Below are positions 1 through 7,019 of a stretch of 10,634 nucleotides of DNA, piece by piece. This DNA is from Paenibacillus_AK sp041641375 (GTDB taxonomy: Bacteria; Bacillota; Bacilli; Paenibacillales; YIM-B00363). Where the stretch lies: the NCBI GenBank assembly GCA_041641375.1, contig JBEPYM010000128.1:1-10634 (forward strand). The letters are read 5' to 3'. The notes beneath the pieces are model-generated. The model was not told the DNA's origin and searched no databases. It saw only the letters and a program-made list of their open reading frames with translations. Both the position numbers and the translations under genes were made by a program. The stretch's first letter is position 1; each line of letters starts with the position of its first letter.

Positions 1-394
1 GCAGCGAGCCGAGACCGAGCAGCTCCTGCAATCGCGTTAGCCGCTCTTGTCTTGCCGATTCTGGTGTGCGACGCTGCTTCATGCCGAATTCGATATTTTG
101 CCGGGCGGACATATGAGGCCATAACGTGTAATCCTGAAACACCATATTGATTGGACGTTTCTCCGGCGGCACGTAATGTCGTGGGCCTTCGACAGTCATG
201 CCGTTCATCCGGATGATGCCGCTGTCCGTTTGAACGAGTCCCGCAACGATTTGGAGCAGGGTTGATTTGCCGCAGCCCGAAGGACCGAGAATGCATATTC
301 TTTCGCCGCGGCGCAAATGGAAGGAGATTGACTGTAACACTTGCTGTCCGTCGAAGGATTTAGCGACTTGCTCTAGCTCCAGTATGTTGTCCAT
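1..394 (-). CDS. ABC transporter ATP-binding protein (partial, 3' end outside window)
   Basis: This is the energy-coupling ATPase of the import system whose permease and binding protein lie just upstream on the same strand. The visible 131 residues cover the N-terminal half of the nucleotide-binding domain. Walker A is GPSGCGKST (residues 37-45) and the Q-loop lies in VFQDYTLWPHM (Gln about 87). The signature LSGGQ, Walker B and any C-terminal TOBE domain lie beyond base 1. The ATG at 394 is chosen because AGGAGG sits 9 bases upstream (plus-strand 404-409). That ribosome site and the start lie inside the end of the permease gene, giving a 35-base overlap that suggests translational coupling. 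The Q-loop context and fused-permease partner fit the PotA/FbpC/PhnT-like importer group. That grouping comes from family resemblance; the substrate is not determined by this subunit. Confidence 0.93.
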   Translation of the reverse strand, partial: MDNILELEQVAKSFDGQQVLQSISFHLRRGERICILGPSGCGKSTLLQIVAGLVQTDSGIIRMNGMTVEGPRHYVPPEKRPINMVFQDYTLWPHMSARQNIEFGMKQRRTPESARQERLTRLQELLGLGSL

Positions 395-2132
395 GTATGT
401 TATCCTCCTTCTTGTGGGCGGAGCGGCGGTCAAGTACGACGAACAAACCTTTGCCCACAAGCTGCAATGCCAGAATGATTAGTATGACCGTACAGCCGCT
501 GACGACGGTAGCTGCCGCCGCATAGCCATAACGGGAAAACTCGAATGCCCGGTCGATAACTAGCGGCGTCAGCACAAAGTTGGGAGGCTTCAGCATGGAT
601 GCGGTCGCAAGGTCGAATACGCAGGTGCCGAAGGCGGCCAGTGTCGCGAGCAGCAGCGAATTCCTCGTCAACGGCAGCACAATGTGGAGCATACGTGCCA
701 GAATGCTCGCTCCTTGAATGGATGCTGCCTTCAGCATCGAACCGGACAAATTGCCGAATGCGCCGAGCTGAACACGTACCGCATAAGGAATTGCCCCTGC
801 AATAGCCGCCAGCACAAGTAAGGATGGCGTACCATACAGATGTAAGCCGATCGGCTCGAGCCACTTCTGATTCCAGATAAAAATGTAACCGATCCCGAGC
901 ACGATGCCCGGTACAGCGAGTGAGACAATCGAAAACAGCTGAACAAGTCCCTTATATCGAAAATCGGTGAACGTCAGCACATAGGCGGCAACAAATCCGA
1001 GCAGCATGCTGAGAACGGCCGCAATGCCTGCGATCGACAGTGAATGGACGAGTCCCTGCGCGAAATCGAGCAGCCTGTGGTCGCTGGAGATGTCGTGATA
1101 ACCAAAGAGCTGCGCGTAATGCACAAGCGTTATATTACTGCGCACGAAGCCATCACCTGCCTGCTTCAGCAGGGATATAGCGGCACTCGTGCCGAGCGGG
1201 ATACCGATGCTGACGAGCAGCACAATCCCGGCGAAGAGGTTCAGCGGCCAGCTGCGGTGCGGCTTCTGCTTGACAACACGAATGGCTTTCGCGTTTAGAA
1301 AGTCGAAGCGGGAGCGGCGGATCGCGAACACGAGCATTGCCATCGCCAGCCCAAGCAGCAGGACGAGATAAAAAGCGAGCACGCCAGCCATGTCGAAGCG
1401 CACCGGCGATTGGTAGATCGCGGTATAGATCGAATAGGGCAGCGTGGGGTATCGATACACGGTTGCCAACGCCGCCGGCAAGCCGAAATCCCCGATCGTA
1501 TCTATGAATACAAGCGTCCAGCCAGCCAGGAATGACGGGGTGGACAATGGTAGCTGCACCGTCCGCCAGACGGTGAACGGCCCGGCTCCGCATAGCCTGG
1601 CCGCATGTCCGAACTGCTTGACGCCCCATTCCGAAGCGGCGAGCACTGCAAAATAGGCGAGCGGAAATTTGCTTAATGCCATGACAAACATCAGTCCGGC
1701 TGGCTGGAAAATAAAAGATGTAACCCAGGTCCAGCCGAGCCATTGGTAGACGATGCCGTTCGGATTGGCGAACAGCACCCAGCCCTGCGCGATCATAAAC
1801 GACGGTGCGATCAACAGCGCCCATGCGGCAGCATCGAGCAGGCGACCGACCGCGAAATCCCATTGCGCTCTCAGCATGGCAAGTACTCCGCCTAGCAGTG
1901 TGCCGAAGGTCGCCGCACCGAAGCCGAGGGTGACTGAATTCATCATCGAGGTGCGCCACAGCGGACGATGGAACAGTTCGAGCAGCAGGCTAAAGCCGTT
2001 GTATTGCGCTCTGCCGAAAAATATGCCGGGCAAAACGGCGTTCAACAAGACGGCGAACAACGGCAATATGATGAGGATAATCAGGAGGAGGGTAACCCCT
2101 CCTCCCCAGCGTAAATCTGCGGATTTCATCAT
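360..2132 (-). CDS. ABC transporter permease, two fused membrane domains
   Basis: This 590-residue membrane protein forms the channel of the importer. It is a tandem duplication of the binding-protein-dependent permease domain, so one chain does the work of two. The first half has an EAA-type coupling loop at about 170-196 (HAARLCGAG then QLPL). The second half has another at about 468-488 (KAASIQGAS then VLPL). Around a dozen hydrophobic segments are visible, starting at about residues 12-33. Fused permeases of this length are typical of FbpB (ferric iron), ThiP (thiamine) and some 2-aminoethylphosphonate systems. The start has two adjacent ATGs (2132 and 2129) and no Shine-Dalgarno; it lies 9 bases after the binding-protein stop, so reinitiation is likely. 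The C-terminus is basic and overlaps the ATPase gene. The fold is certain; the substrate is open. Confidence 0.93.
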   Translation of the reverse strand: MMKSADLRWGGGVTLLLIILIILPLFAVLLNAVLPGIFFGRAQYNGFSLLLELFHRPLWRTSMMNSVTLGFGAATFGTLLGGVLAMLRAQWDFAVGRLLDAAAWALLIAPSFMIAQGWVLFANPNGIVYQWLGWTWVTSFIFQPAGLMFVMALSKFPLAYFAVLAASEWGVKQFGHAARLCGAGPFTVWRTVQLPLSTPSFLAGWTLVFIDTIGDFGLPAALATVYRYPTLPYSIYTAIYQSPVRFDMAGVLAFYLVLLLGLAMAMLVFAIRRSRFDFLNAKAIRVVKQKPHRSWPLNLFAGIVLLVSIGIPLGTSAAISLLKQAGDGFVRSNITLVHYAQLFGYHDISSDHRLLDFAQGLVHSLSIAGIAAVLSMLLGFVAAYVLTFTDFRYKGLVQLFSIVSLAVPGIVLGIGYIFIWNQKWLEPIGLHLYGTPSLLVLAAIAGAIPYAVRVQLGAFGNLSGSMLKAASIQGASILARMLHIVLPLTRNSLLLATLAAFGTCVFDLATASMLKPPNFVLTPLVIDRAFEFSRYGYAAAATVVSGCTVILIILALQLVGKGLFVVLDRRSAHKKEDNIHGQHTGARASR

Positions 2133-2141
2133 GACTGTTCG

Positions 2142-3239
2142 TTATTTTACGTTGCGGTCGGCGAACCACGTCTTGATTTTGACCTCATGCTCGGCGGCCC
2201 ACTTGGCTGGCGGCAGCAGGAATTTGCCGTCCTGCTTGCGCTCCGGGCGTTTGGCGACTCCCTTGGCTAGCGGAGTAAAGAAGCTCTCGTTCGTCTTTAG
2301 CGCCGTCAGCATGCCCTGCGTCTCCGACTTCAGCATGTATTCGACGAACGCCTTCGCGCCCTCCGGATTTTTGGTATGCTTGTTAATTGCGATCACCCGC
2401 AGGCTGCCCGGCGCACCTTCCTCCGGCCAAATGACCCCGATCGGCTCACCCTTCAACATCAGGTCGTATGCATTGTGCTCCTGCAGTGCAGCTACGTGAA
2501 TTTCACCGCTGACAAGCGCATTGCCAACCGGACCGTTCTTCGGATACACATTCATGCCGTCCTTGAAACGCTGAATGTATTTTTTCTGAGCCTCCTCAAC
2601 ACCCCATTTATGGAAAAAGGACGAGACGAGCGGATAAGCGGGAGCGGCAACCGCAGGATCGGCATGTCCTACACGTCCCTTGTAGGCAAAAAACTCTTCC
2701 CATGTTTTTGGCGCCTTGTCGTCTGCAACAAATTTTTTGTTATAAGCGATAACAGCTGAAGCATGAATTCCCATCGGGAAGTAAGCGTAATCCTCCGGCA
2801 CAAGCGAGGCACCGAATGAATCGAGCTGGCTCAGGTTGCTCGGCTTCCAGCCAGTCAAGAGGAAGCCGCGGTCGCCCAGGTTGCGAACCGAGCCGTGTCC
2901 GTCCATCATCAGTACATCCCACTTCGGATTTCCTTGCTCGGCTTCAATCTTTGCCAGCACCTCGCCGCCGGCATAATGAACAGCCTCCATCTGATATCCC
3001 GTTTCCTGGGAAAACTTCGGTGCTACCAGTTCCACGAAATCATTACCGTACAGAAACATTTTGATTGTCTTTGGATCCACCTTTGGCTGATCTGGCTGCT
3101 TCTCCGCATTCGTTTGCACCGGGCTTGACTGTCCGGTCTCCACCGGACTTACTGTAGATTGACCTGCACATCCTGCGGCTACCAGACTCATACTTAGCAA
3201 TACCGTTCCTAACGTTGCAGCCGGCCATCTTGTTTTCAT
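2142..3239 (-). CDS. Extracellular solute-binding lipoprotein of the ABC importer
   Basis: This 365-residue protein captures the substrate outside the membrane and delivers it to the fused permease. Its N-terminus has a Lys/Arg start, a hydrophobic core and a lipobox ending in VAAGC, so Cys24 is the predicted lipidated residue after signal peptidase II cleavage. A Ser/Thr/Gln/Pro-rich tether (about 25-56) follows, then the mature family-1 binding fold beginning KTIKMFLYGNDFVE. Segments such as NPKWDVLMMDG, MGIHASAVIAYNKK, PKTWEEFF and EGAKAFVEYML are typical of the PotD/FbpA/AEP-binding superfamily. The paired C-terminal tyrosines of many ferric-binding proteins are not evident. GGAGGG six bases before the ATG fixes the start. 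It is the first gene of the operon and divergent from the LysR gene. The ligand is unresolved: iron, phosphonate, polyamine or another small solute. Confidence 0.92.
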   Translation of the reverse strand: MKTRWPAATLGTVLLSMSLVAAGCAGQSTVSPVETGQSSPVQTNAEKQPDQPKVDPKTIKMFLYGNDFVELVAPKFSQETGYQMEAVHYAGGEVLAKIEAEQGNPKWDVLMMDGHGSVRNLGDRGFLLTGWKPSNLSQLDSFGASLVPEDYAYFPMGIHASAVIAYNKKFVADDKAPKTWEEFFAYKGRVGHADPAVAAPAYPLVSSFFHKWGVEEAQKKYIQRFKDGMNVYPKNGPVGNALVSGEIHVAALQEHNAYDLMLKGEPIGVIWPEEGAPGSLRVIAINKHTKNPEGAKAFVEYMLKSETQGMLTALKTNESFFTPLAKGVAKRPERKQDGKFLLPPAKWAAEHEVKIKTWFADRNVK

Positions 3240-3333
3240 TGGTAATCCCTCCGTTAATGAATTCTACAAGGTTAACTGTATCAGCGAAGGATTAGACGAG
3301 CATCAACGGAGCGTAAAACATTCATCAAATATG

Positions 3334-3369
3334 ATCTATACAATTTTGAAATAGATAGATATTATCTAT
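3334..3369. promoter_or_regulatory. LysR-type operator region between regulator and ABC operon
   Basis: Three copies of the same hexamer are arranged as inverted repeats. ATCTAT (3334-3339), 11 bases, then ATAGAT (3351-3356) form a textbook T-N11-A LysR recognition site with perfect 6-bp arms. The right arm also pairs with a third half-site: ATAGATA (3351-3357), five bases, TATCTAT (3363-3369). Such a recognition site plus an adjacent half-site is usual for divergent LysR-controlled promoters. Part of the second palindrome (3354-3366) also matches 10 of 12 specified bases of a GATAAT-N-ATTATC Fur-type core, so an iron regulator is an alternative reader. The symmetry is read directly; the binding protein is inferred. 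Confidence 0.6.
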
Positions 3370-3372
3370 GAT
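3346..3372 (+). promoter_or_regulatory. Possible promoter of the LysR gene
   Basis: TTGAAA (3346-3351), a 15-base spacer and TATGAT (3367-3372) resemble a housekeeping promoter with a short spacer. It would start transcription near 3379, downstream of the ATG at 3368 and upstream of the GTG at 3407, which supports the GTG start. It overlaps the inverted repeats, as expected for an autorepressed LysR gene. The short spacer makes the call tentative. Confidence 0.4.
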
Positions 3373-3406
3373 AAGACAATCATTTTTTAAAAAGTGGGGT
3401 GGATTT

Positions 3407-4315
3407 GTGAATCTGCAGCAGCTTAAGGTGTTCGTACTCGCGGTCCAACATCAGAAGCTTTATCTTGTAGCGGAGAAGCTGGGGATCCAGCAGCCAACCG
3501 TAACCTTCCATCTGAACAAGCTGCAGGAGGAGCTTGGGGTGCCGCTGTTTATGACGAAGTCATTTCACGTGATTAAATTGACGGAAGCCGGCCGCGCCTT
3601 GTACCATTATGCGTCACGGATTACAGCCATGTCCTCTACAATCGGGACTCTGATGAAGGAGTACCAGGATTTGAACGGTTCGAGATTGGCAATCGGCAGC
3701 ACGCATACACCTGCTACCTACATGCTGCCGCCCGTGCTTGGCAATTTGAAACAGCTTTACCCGCAGCTGCACATCCTGCTGGAGGTAAAGCCGGCTCCTT
3801 ATATCGTCGATAAAATTAAGCAGTTCGAGCTTGATCTCGGCATTATTTCCCAGACGGAGGCGACTGATCCGGAGCTTATTTATGAACCGCTCGTTCGGGA
3901 CGATCTGGTCGTAATTGTCCATCCGGAGCATCCGCTCGTGAAGGAGGAGCTGTGGACGCCTGAGTTGCTCTGCGCCTACCCTCTTGTAGCCCATGAGGAG
4001 CAATCGATCAGCCGCAGGCTTGCGGACGAATGGGCGGAGAGCCACGGCCAGCGGCTCTCGATTACGATGGAGGTGTCTGGCTCTGAAGCTATGAAGGCTG
4101 CGGTTAAGGAGCGGATTGGTTATGCGATGGTGTCGGAAACTTCCGTTGTACAGGAGGTTGCTCGAGGCGAGCTGTATAGCCATCCGATTCCGGAGTGGCG
4201 CTCTAATCGGCAAATTTATGCGATCCATCATCGGAACAAGCTGGTGAATCCATCGATGCGGTTGTTCTGGCAGCAGGCGTCCCGCTTTAAGGAGGGCGGC
4301 CCAAGCCGTACGTGA
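3407..4315 (+). CDS. LysR-type transcriptional regulator
   Basis: This 302-residue DNA-binding regulator probably controls the divergent ABC importer operon and itself. The N-terminal winged helix-turn-helix begins MNLQQLKVF. Its recognition region is AEKLGIQQPTVTFHLNKLQ (about 22-40), followed by the family hallmark ELGVPLF and LTEAGRALYHYA. The effector-binding domain, a periplasmic-binding-protein-like fold, starts near residue 90 with LAIGSTHTPATYMLPPVL. GTG at 3407 is preferred to the in-frame ATG at 3368. The GTG has a GGGGTGGA ribosome site just upstream and gives the standard LysR N-terminus and length, whereas the ATG has no ribosome site and lies inside the likely promoter. The effector is unknown; by position it may be the importer substrate or a metabolite of it. 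Family assignment is firm and the target is inferred from divergence. Confidence 0.93.
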   Translation: MNLQQLKVFVLAVQHQKLYLVAEKLGIQQPTVTFHLNKLQEELGVPLFMTKSFHVIKLTEAGRALYHYASRITAMSSTIGTLMKEYQDLNGSRLAIGSTHTPATYMLPPVLGNLKQLYPQLHILLEVKPAPYIVDKIKQFELDLGIISQTEATDPELIYEPLVRDDLVVIVHPEHPLVKEELWTPELLCAYPLVAHEEQSISRRLADEWAESHGQRLSITMEVSGSEAMKAAVKERIGYAMVSETSVVQEVARGELYSHPIPEWRSNRQIYAIHHRNKLVNPSMRLFWQQASRFKEGGPSRT

Positions 4316-4770
4316 CTAGCAAGCAGGGCCAACGAACTGATCCCATCCCGATCAAGGACATCGTACATGTTACTATGTTCTGGAATGTTTAAATGTCCAG
4401 TCAACTCAATCAAACCTTATTCAATAATGGAATTAGCATCAGCCGTCTCTCCTCACATGGCAAGCTGCTTGGAATAAAGTCGCCGCTTGGCAGTAAAAAA
4501 ACATTGTTTTGCGAAAGGTGGTCCGAATTAAACCGCCTCGCCCCCTCGTCCTTGGTACATTTTGTGTACGATGACCACGGGTCAACCGCCTCGCCCCCTC
4601 GTCCTTGGTACATTTTGTGTACGATGACCACGGGTCAACCGCCTCGCCCCCTCGTCCTTGGTACATTTTGTGTACGATGACTACGGGTCTTACAAGGCAA
4701 GTCTGATCATGTGAGCACCTAGCTTGCATTCACCGATGTATCTCCCTGTTAGATTACACCGCCCGAATTT
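4316..4770. other. 455-bp gene-free stretch between convergent genes
   Basis: No convincing coding sequence is seen. The open frames here (for example 4393-4680 plus and 4439-4729 minus) lack ribosome sites and run through a 53-bp repeat that shifts frame at each copy. No clear rho-independent terminator was found for either flanking gene. The only organised element is the tandem repeat at 4531-4689. Confidence 0.6.
4531..4689. repeat. Tandem repeat, three complete copies of a 53-bp unit
   Basis: Copies start at 4531, 4584 and 4637, each with AACCGCCTCGCCCCCTCGTC. The first two are identical over 53 bases; the third differs by one base near its end (GACTACGGGTC in place of GACCACGGGTC). Each copy contains the inverted repeat GTACA-TTTTG-TGTAC (4555-4569, then plus 53 and plus 106). 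Copies one and two also contain GACC-ACG-GGTC (4573-4583). The period is not a multiple of three and no unique spacers separate the copies, so this is neither a protein repeat nor a CRISPR. It looks like a minisatellite/VNTR, and near-identity of the copies points to recent expansion. Confidence 0.95.
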
Positions 4771-5658
4771 CTACAAATACTCCCTGATCCCCTCGGCGAA
4801 AGGCACTAGCTCCACCCCGAATGCCGCAGGAGCGTCGTGTACGCCGTGCACGATGTTCTCCTCCAGCAGCATGGTCAGCTGGCTTTGCGTAATCGGGAAC
4901 CACGGGAAGCGGTCCAGGGCGCGGATCATCGGCTTCATCAGCCAGAGCGGCTGGTGCAGCAGCAGCGGCTTCGGCCTGCCGATCGCCCGGCCAACCTCGC
5001 GCAGCATCTCGTTGTAGGCGATTTTGTGCGGTCCGCCGATTTCGTAGGCGGTGTTCGCGGGCGCTCTCTCGGCATCCGCCGCTTCAGCAAAATACTGCGC
5101 GACATTGCGCAGCGAGACGGGCTGCATCCGGTATCGGCCGTCCCCAATTACCGGTGTCACCGGCAGCCGCACGAGACCAGCCAGCATATTGACAAATTCG
5201 TCGCCTGGACCGAAGATTACCGACGGTCGGAAGATGACATGCGGCAGACCGCTCGCCCGCACGAGCTCTTCCGCTTCCCACTTGGACCTGTGGTAGGCGC
5301 TGACGGCTCCTGCCCTGGCTCCGAGCGCGCTTATGTGGATGAACCGGCGGATGCCGGCCTTGCTGGCAGCTTCCACAAGACAGCGTGTGCCATCGACATG
5401 GATGCGGCTAAACGTAACTCCCTTGGAAGGCCGTTCCCGAATGATGCCGACCAGATGGACGACCGCATCGCATTCGCGGAGCGAGCTTTCGTAGGTCGCC
5501 GGGTCCAGCAGGTCGCCGGACACCTCCACCGCGAGCCGGTGGCTCAGCCCCGTTCCGGAACGACGCACAAGCTGGTAAATCGTATGGCCCCGCGCTACCA
5601 GCTCCTGCGAAATCGCGGTACCGACATACCCGGTGCCGCCTGTGACAAAAAGCTTCAT
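4771..5658 (-). CDS. NAD(P)-dependent epimerase/dehydratase-like (atypical SDR, NDUFA9-like) protein
   Basis: This 295-residue Rossmann-fold protein probably binds NAD(P)H in the cytoplasm. The N-terminus MKLFVTGGTGYVG carries the GxxGxxG dinucleotide motif (7-13). Further hallmarks are DAVVHLVGI (about 64-72), FIHISALGA (106-114), a YHRSK catalytic-type pair (Tyr122, Lys126) and RPSVIFGPGDEF (144-155). This combination matches the atypical SDR group that includes complex I subunit NDUFA9 and bacterial YfcH/sugar-epimerase-like proteins; the reaction cannot be read from sequence. A GAGGAGG ribosome site precedes the ATG. The gene appears monocistronic, divergent from pspA and convergent with the LysR gene. 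A TATACT hexamer on its strand (5699-5694) could be its -10, but no good -35 goes with it. Family confidence is high and substrate confidence is low. Confidence 0.88.
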   Translation of the reverse strand: MKLFVTGGTGYVGTAISQELVARGHTIYQLVRRSGTGLSHRLAVEVSGDLLDPATYESSLRECDAVVHLVGIIRERPSKGVTFSRIHVDGTRCLVEAASKAGIRRFIHISALGARAGAVSAYHRSKWEAEELVRASGLPHVIFRPSVIFGPGDEFVNMLAGLVRLPVTPVIGDGRYRMQPVSLRNVAQYFAEAADAERAPANTAYEIGGPHKIAYNEMLREVGRAIGRPKPLLLHQPLWLMKPMIRALDRFPWFPITQSQLTMLLEENIVHGVHDAPAAFGVELVPFAEGIREYL

Positions 5659-5752
5659 ACCGTTCGCCTCCTCGTACCTGCCTTTTACCCACTAGTATAT
5701 ACGACTCGGCGCCTGTTGCCGAATCCGCATGTATAAATAATTGCAACGCGTG

Positions 5753-5779
5753 TGAAACCGCCGTACGCAATATCGCGTA
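5753..5779 (+). promoter_or_regulatory. ECF-sigma-type (sigma-W-like) promoter of the pspA operon
   Basis: TGAAAC at 5753-5758 and CGTA at 5776-5779 are separated by 17 bases. This matches the TGAAAC-N16/17-CGTA consensus of Bacillus extracytoplasmic-function sigma factors such as sigma-W. Transcription would start near 5786, about 48 bases before the pspA ATG. pspA (ydjF) is a known sigma-W target in Bacillus subtilis, which makes the match biologically coherent. The -10 also forms the right arm of TACGC-N6-GCGTA (5764-5779), a possible additional operator. Confidence 0.7.
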
Positions 5780-5833
5780 TGTACAGTTGTATGCAAAATG
5801 GGAATAATAAAGACGAATGCGGGAGGAACGAAT

Positions 5834-6508
5834 ATGGGATTGTTCAAACGGCTTCGCGATATGACAATGGCCTCGCTCAACGACTTGCTTGACAAGGCGG
5901 AGGATCCGGTCAAGATGCTCAACCAGTACTTGCGCGACATGGAATGCGACATACAGGATGCGGAAATTGCGGTGGCGAAGCAGATCGCAATCGAGAAGAA
6001 GTTCAAGCAGCAGCTGGAAGATGCGCGTGAGATGGTCGACAAGCGGACGCAGCAGGCGGTGCTGGCGCTGGAGCAGGGCAACGATGACCTCGCGCGCCGC
6101 GCGCTCCAGGACAAGAAGGAGCATCAGACGCGCTTCGACGAGATGACGATTCAGCACGGCATCGCGAAGCAGAACGCGGATCAGCTCCGCTCGCAGCTGC
6201 AGGAGATGAAGGACGAATTCGGCAAAATGAAGACGAAGCGCGATTTGCTCGTCGCCCGCGCCGAAGCGGCGAAGGCGCAGAAGAGCATCAATCAGGCGAT
6301 GTCCGGCTTCGGCAAGGACAATGCGGCGAAGGGCTTCGATCGGATGAGCGAGAAGGTGCTCCAGCTGGAGGCTGAGGCGGAGGCGAGCAAGGAGCTGCGC
6401 GGCACGTCCCGCAGCCTGGACGACGAATTCGCCTCGCTTAAGGCGAATGATGGCATTGACGATGAGCTGGCGGCCCTGAAGGCCCAGCTCGCTGCCAAGA
6501 AGCAGTAA
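5834..6508 (+). CDS. pspA: Phage shock protein A / IM30 family (PspA)
   Basis: PspA-family proteins are peripheral membrane proteins related to ESCRT-III. They oligomerise on damaged membrane and limit proton leakage. This 224-residue copy begins MGLFKRLRDMTMASLNDLLD, the amphipathic membrane-binding helix, followed by the conserved EDP (23-25) and NQYLRDME. Almost all of the rest is long charged coiled coil (about 26-190). It includes the conserved ALxxGxDDLARRAL stretch (78-91) and ARAEAAKAQ (141-149), and ends in a short acidic/alanine-rich helix. The ATG at 5834 is used because GGGAGG lies 7 bases before it and it gives the family N-terminus; an in-frame ATG at 5798 lacks both. It is the first gene of the operon, with a sigma-W-like promoter upstream and a strong hairpin downstream. 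Confidence 0.95.
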   Translation: MGLFKRLRDMTMASLNDLLDKAEDPVKMLNQYLRDMECDIQDAEIAVAKQIAIEKKFKQQLEDAREMVDKRTQQAVLALEQGNDDLARRALQDKKEHQTRFDEMTIQHGIAKQNADQLRSQLQEMKDEFGKMKTKRDLLVARAEAAKAQKSINQAMSGFGKDNAAKGFDRMSEKVLQLEAEAEASKELRGTSRSLDDEFASLKANDGIDDELAALKAQLAAKKQ

Positions 6509-6520
6509 CAAGCAACACGG

Positions 6521-6569
6521 GAAGAGGCTGAAGGTTCGGACGGCGCTGCCGCTGCCCTTCAGTCTCTTT
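6521..6569 (+). terminator. Strong hairpin between pspA and the DUF350 gene (attenuator or mRNA stabiliser)
   Basis: AAGAGGCTGAAGG (6522-6534) pairs with CCTTCAGTCTCTT (6556-6568) over 13 bp with one G-U. A smaller inner hairpin, CGGC-GCT-GCCG, sits in the loop. Only three T residues follow the stem, so termination would be partial at best. Its position 13 bases after the pspA stop suggests it lets pspA be expressed in excess of the downstream genes, or protects the pspA message. No separate promoter was recognised before the next gene. Confidence 0.6.
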
Positions 6570-6599
6570 GTGTGCACGCTTGCCAGGAGGAGATCCGAG

Positions 6600-7019
6600 A
6601 TGAAGAACGAGGTGGATATATTGATTGCCAATCCTTATGTGGAGACGCTCGCTTTTTACTCTGTAGCCGTGCTGTCGCTTGTCGTATTTCTGGCCATCTT
6701 TGAATTTGTGACGAAATACAAGGCGTGGCAGGAAATCAAGAACGGCAATGTTTCGGTCGCGATGGCGGTCGGAGGCAAAATTTTTGGGATATGCAACATT
6801 TTTCGATTTGCGATTCTGAACAATGATACGATTTACGATTCGCTGCTGTGGGCGGGCATCGGTTTTGTGCTGCTGCTGGTCGCGTATTTTATTTTTGAAT
6901 TTTTGACTCCGGTGTTCAAAATCGATGACGAGATTCAGCGGGACAATCGTGCGGTCGGCCTGCTGTCGCTCATGATTTCCGTATCGATCTCCTACGTTGT
7001 CGGGGCAAGTGTAACATGA
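6600..7019 (+). CDS. DUF350-like four-helix membrane protein
   Basis: This 139-residue integral membrane protein has four predicted helices at about 18-36, 52-72, 81-102 and 118-137. It shows the two-fold DUF350 pattern: GNVSVAMAVGGKIFGI in the first half, and DEIQRDNRAVGLLSLMISVS in the second, where the acidic residue, Asn and AVG recur at the head of a helix. The biochemical role of DUF350 proteins is unknown. They occur next to PspA homologues, including the yjfL locus of enteric bacteria, and are linked to envelope stress. AGGAGG 9 bases upstream fixes the ATG at 6600; the in-frame GTG at 6570 would place the ribosome site inside the gene. It follows the post-pspA hairpin, and its TGA overlaps the next small gene in ATGA. 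Family membership is by motif recognition and has not been tested by a profile search. Confidence 0.85.
   Translation: MKNEVDILIANPYVETLAFYSVAVLSLVVFLAIFEFVTKYKAWQEIKNGNVSVAMAVGGKIFGICNIFRFAILNNDTIYDSLLWAGIGFVLLLVAYFIFEFLTPVFKIDDEIQRDNRAVGLLSLMISVSISYVVGASVT

Noticed and set aside
3278..3306. Promoter TTGATG-N17-TGATAC for the ABC operon on the minus strand
   Set aside because: The spacing is right, but the -10 hexamer matches the consensus at only two of six positions, so I do not list it as a feature.
3368..3383. Fur box at ATGAT-N6-ATCAT
   Set aside because: The spacing is one base short of the 7-1-7 consensus, so the two halves are out of register. Only the 3354-3366 segment is a passable Fur-like match.
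3368..3406. Upstream ATG start for the LysR protein
   Set aside because: There is no ribosome site, it lies within the likely -10 element, and it adds 13 residues not typical of LysR proteins.
4531..4689. CRISPR array
   Set aside because: The 53-bp units abut directly without unique spacers, and no cas gene is near.
4393..4729. Small proteins encoded by the repeat region on either strand
   Set aside because: The 53-bp period shifts the frame each copy, so each open frame reads the repeat in all three phases. There is no ribosome site or plausible composition.
4837..5736. Plus-strand open frame (299 codons) across the SDR gene
   Set aside because: It is a shadow frame. The minus strand carries intact GxxGxxG and YxxxK motifs and a good ribosome site.
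5408..6631. Long minus-strand open frame (407 codons) antisense to pspA and part of the SDR gene
   Set aside because: It is the codon-bias shadow of GC-rich genes. Its product is Leu/Arg-rich with no recognisable domain, and pspA on the plus strand is unmistakable.
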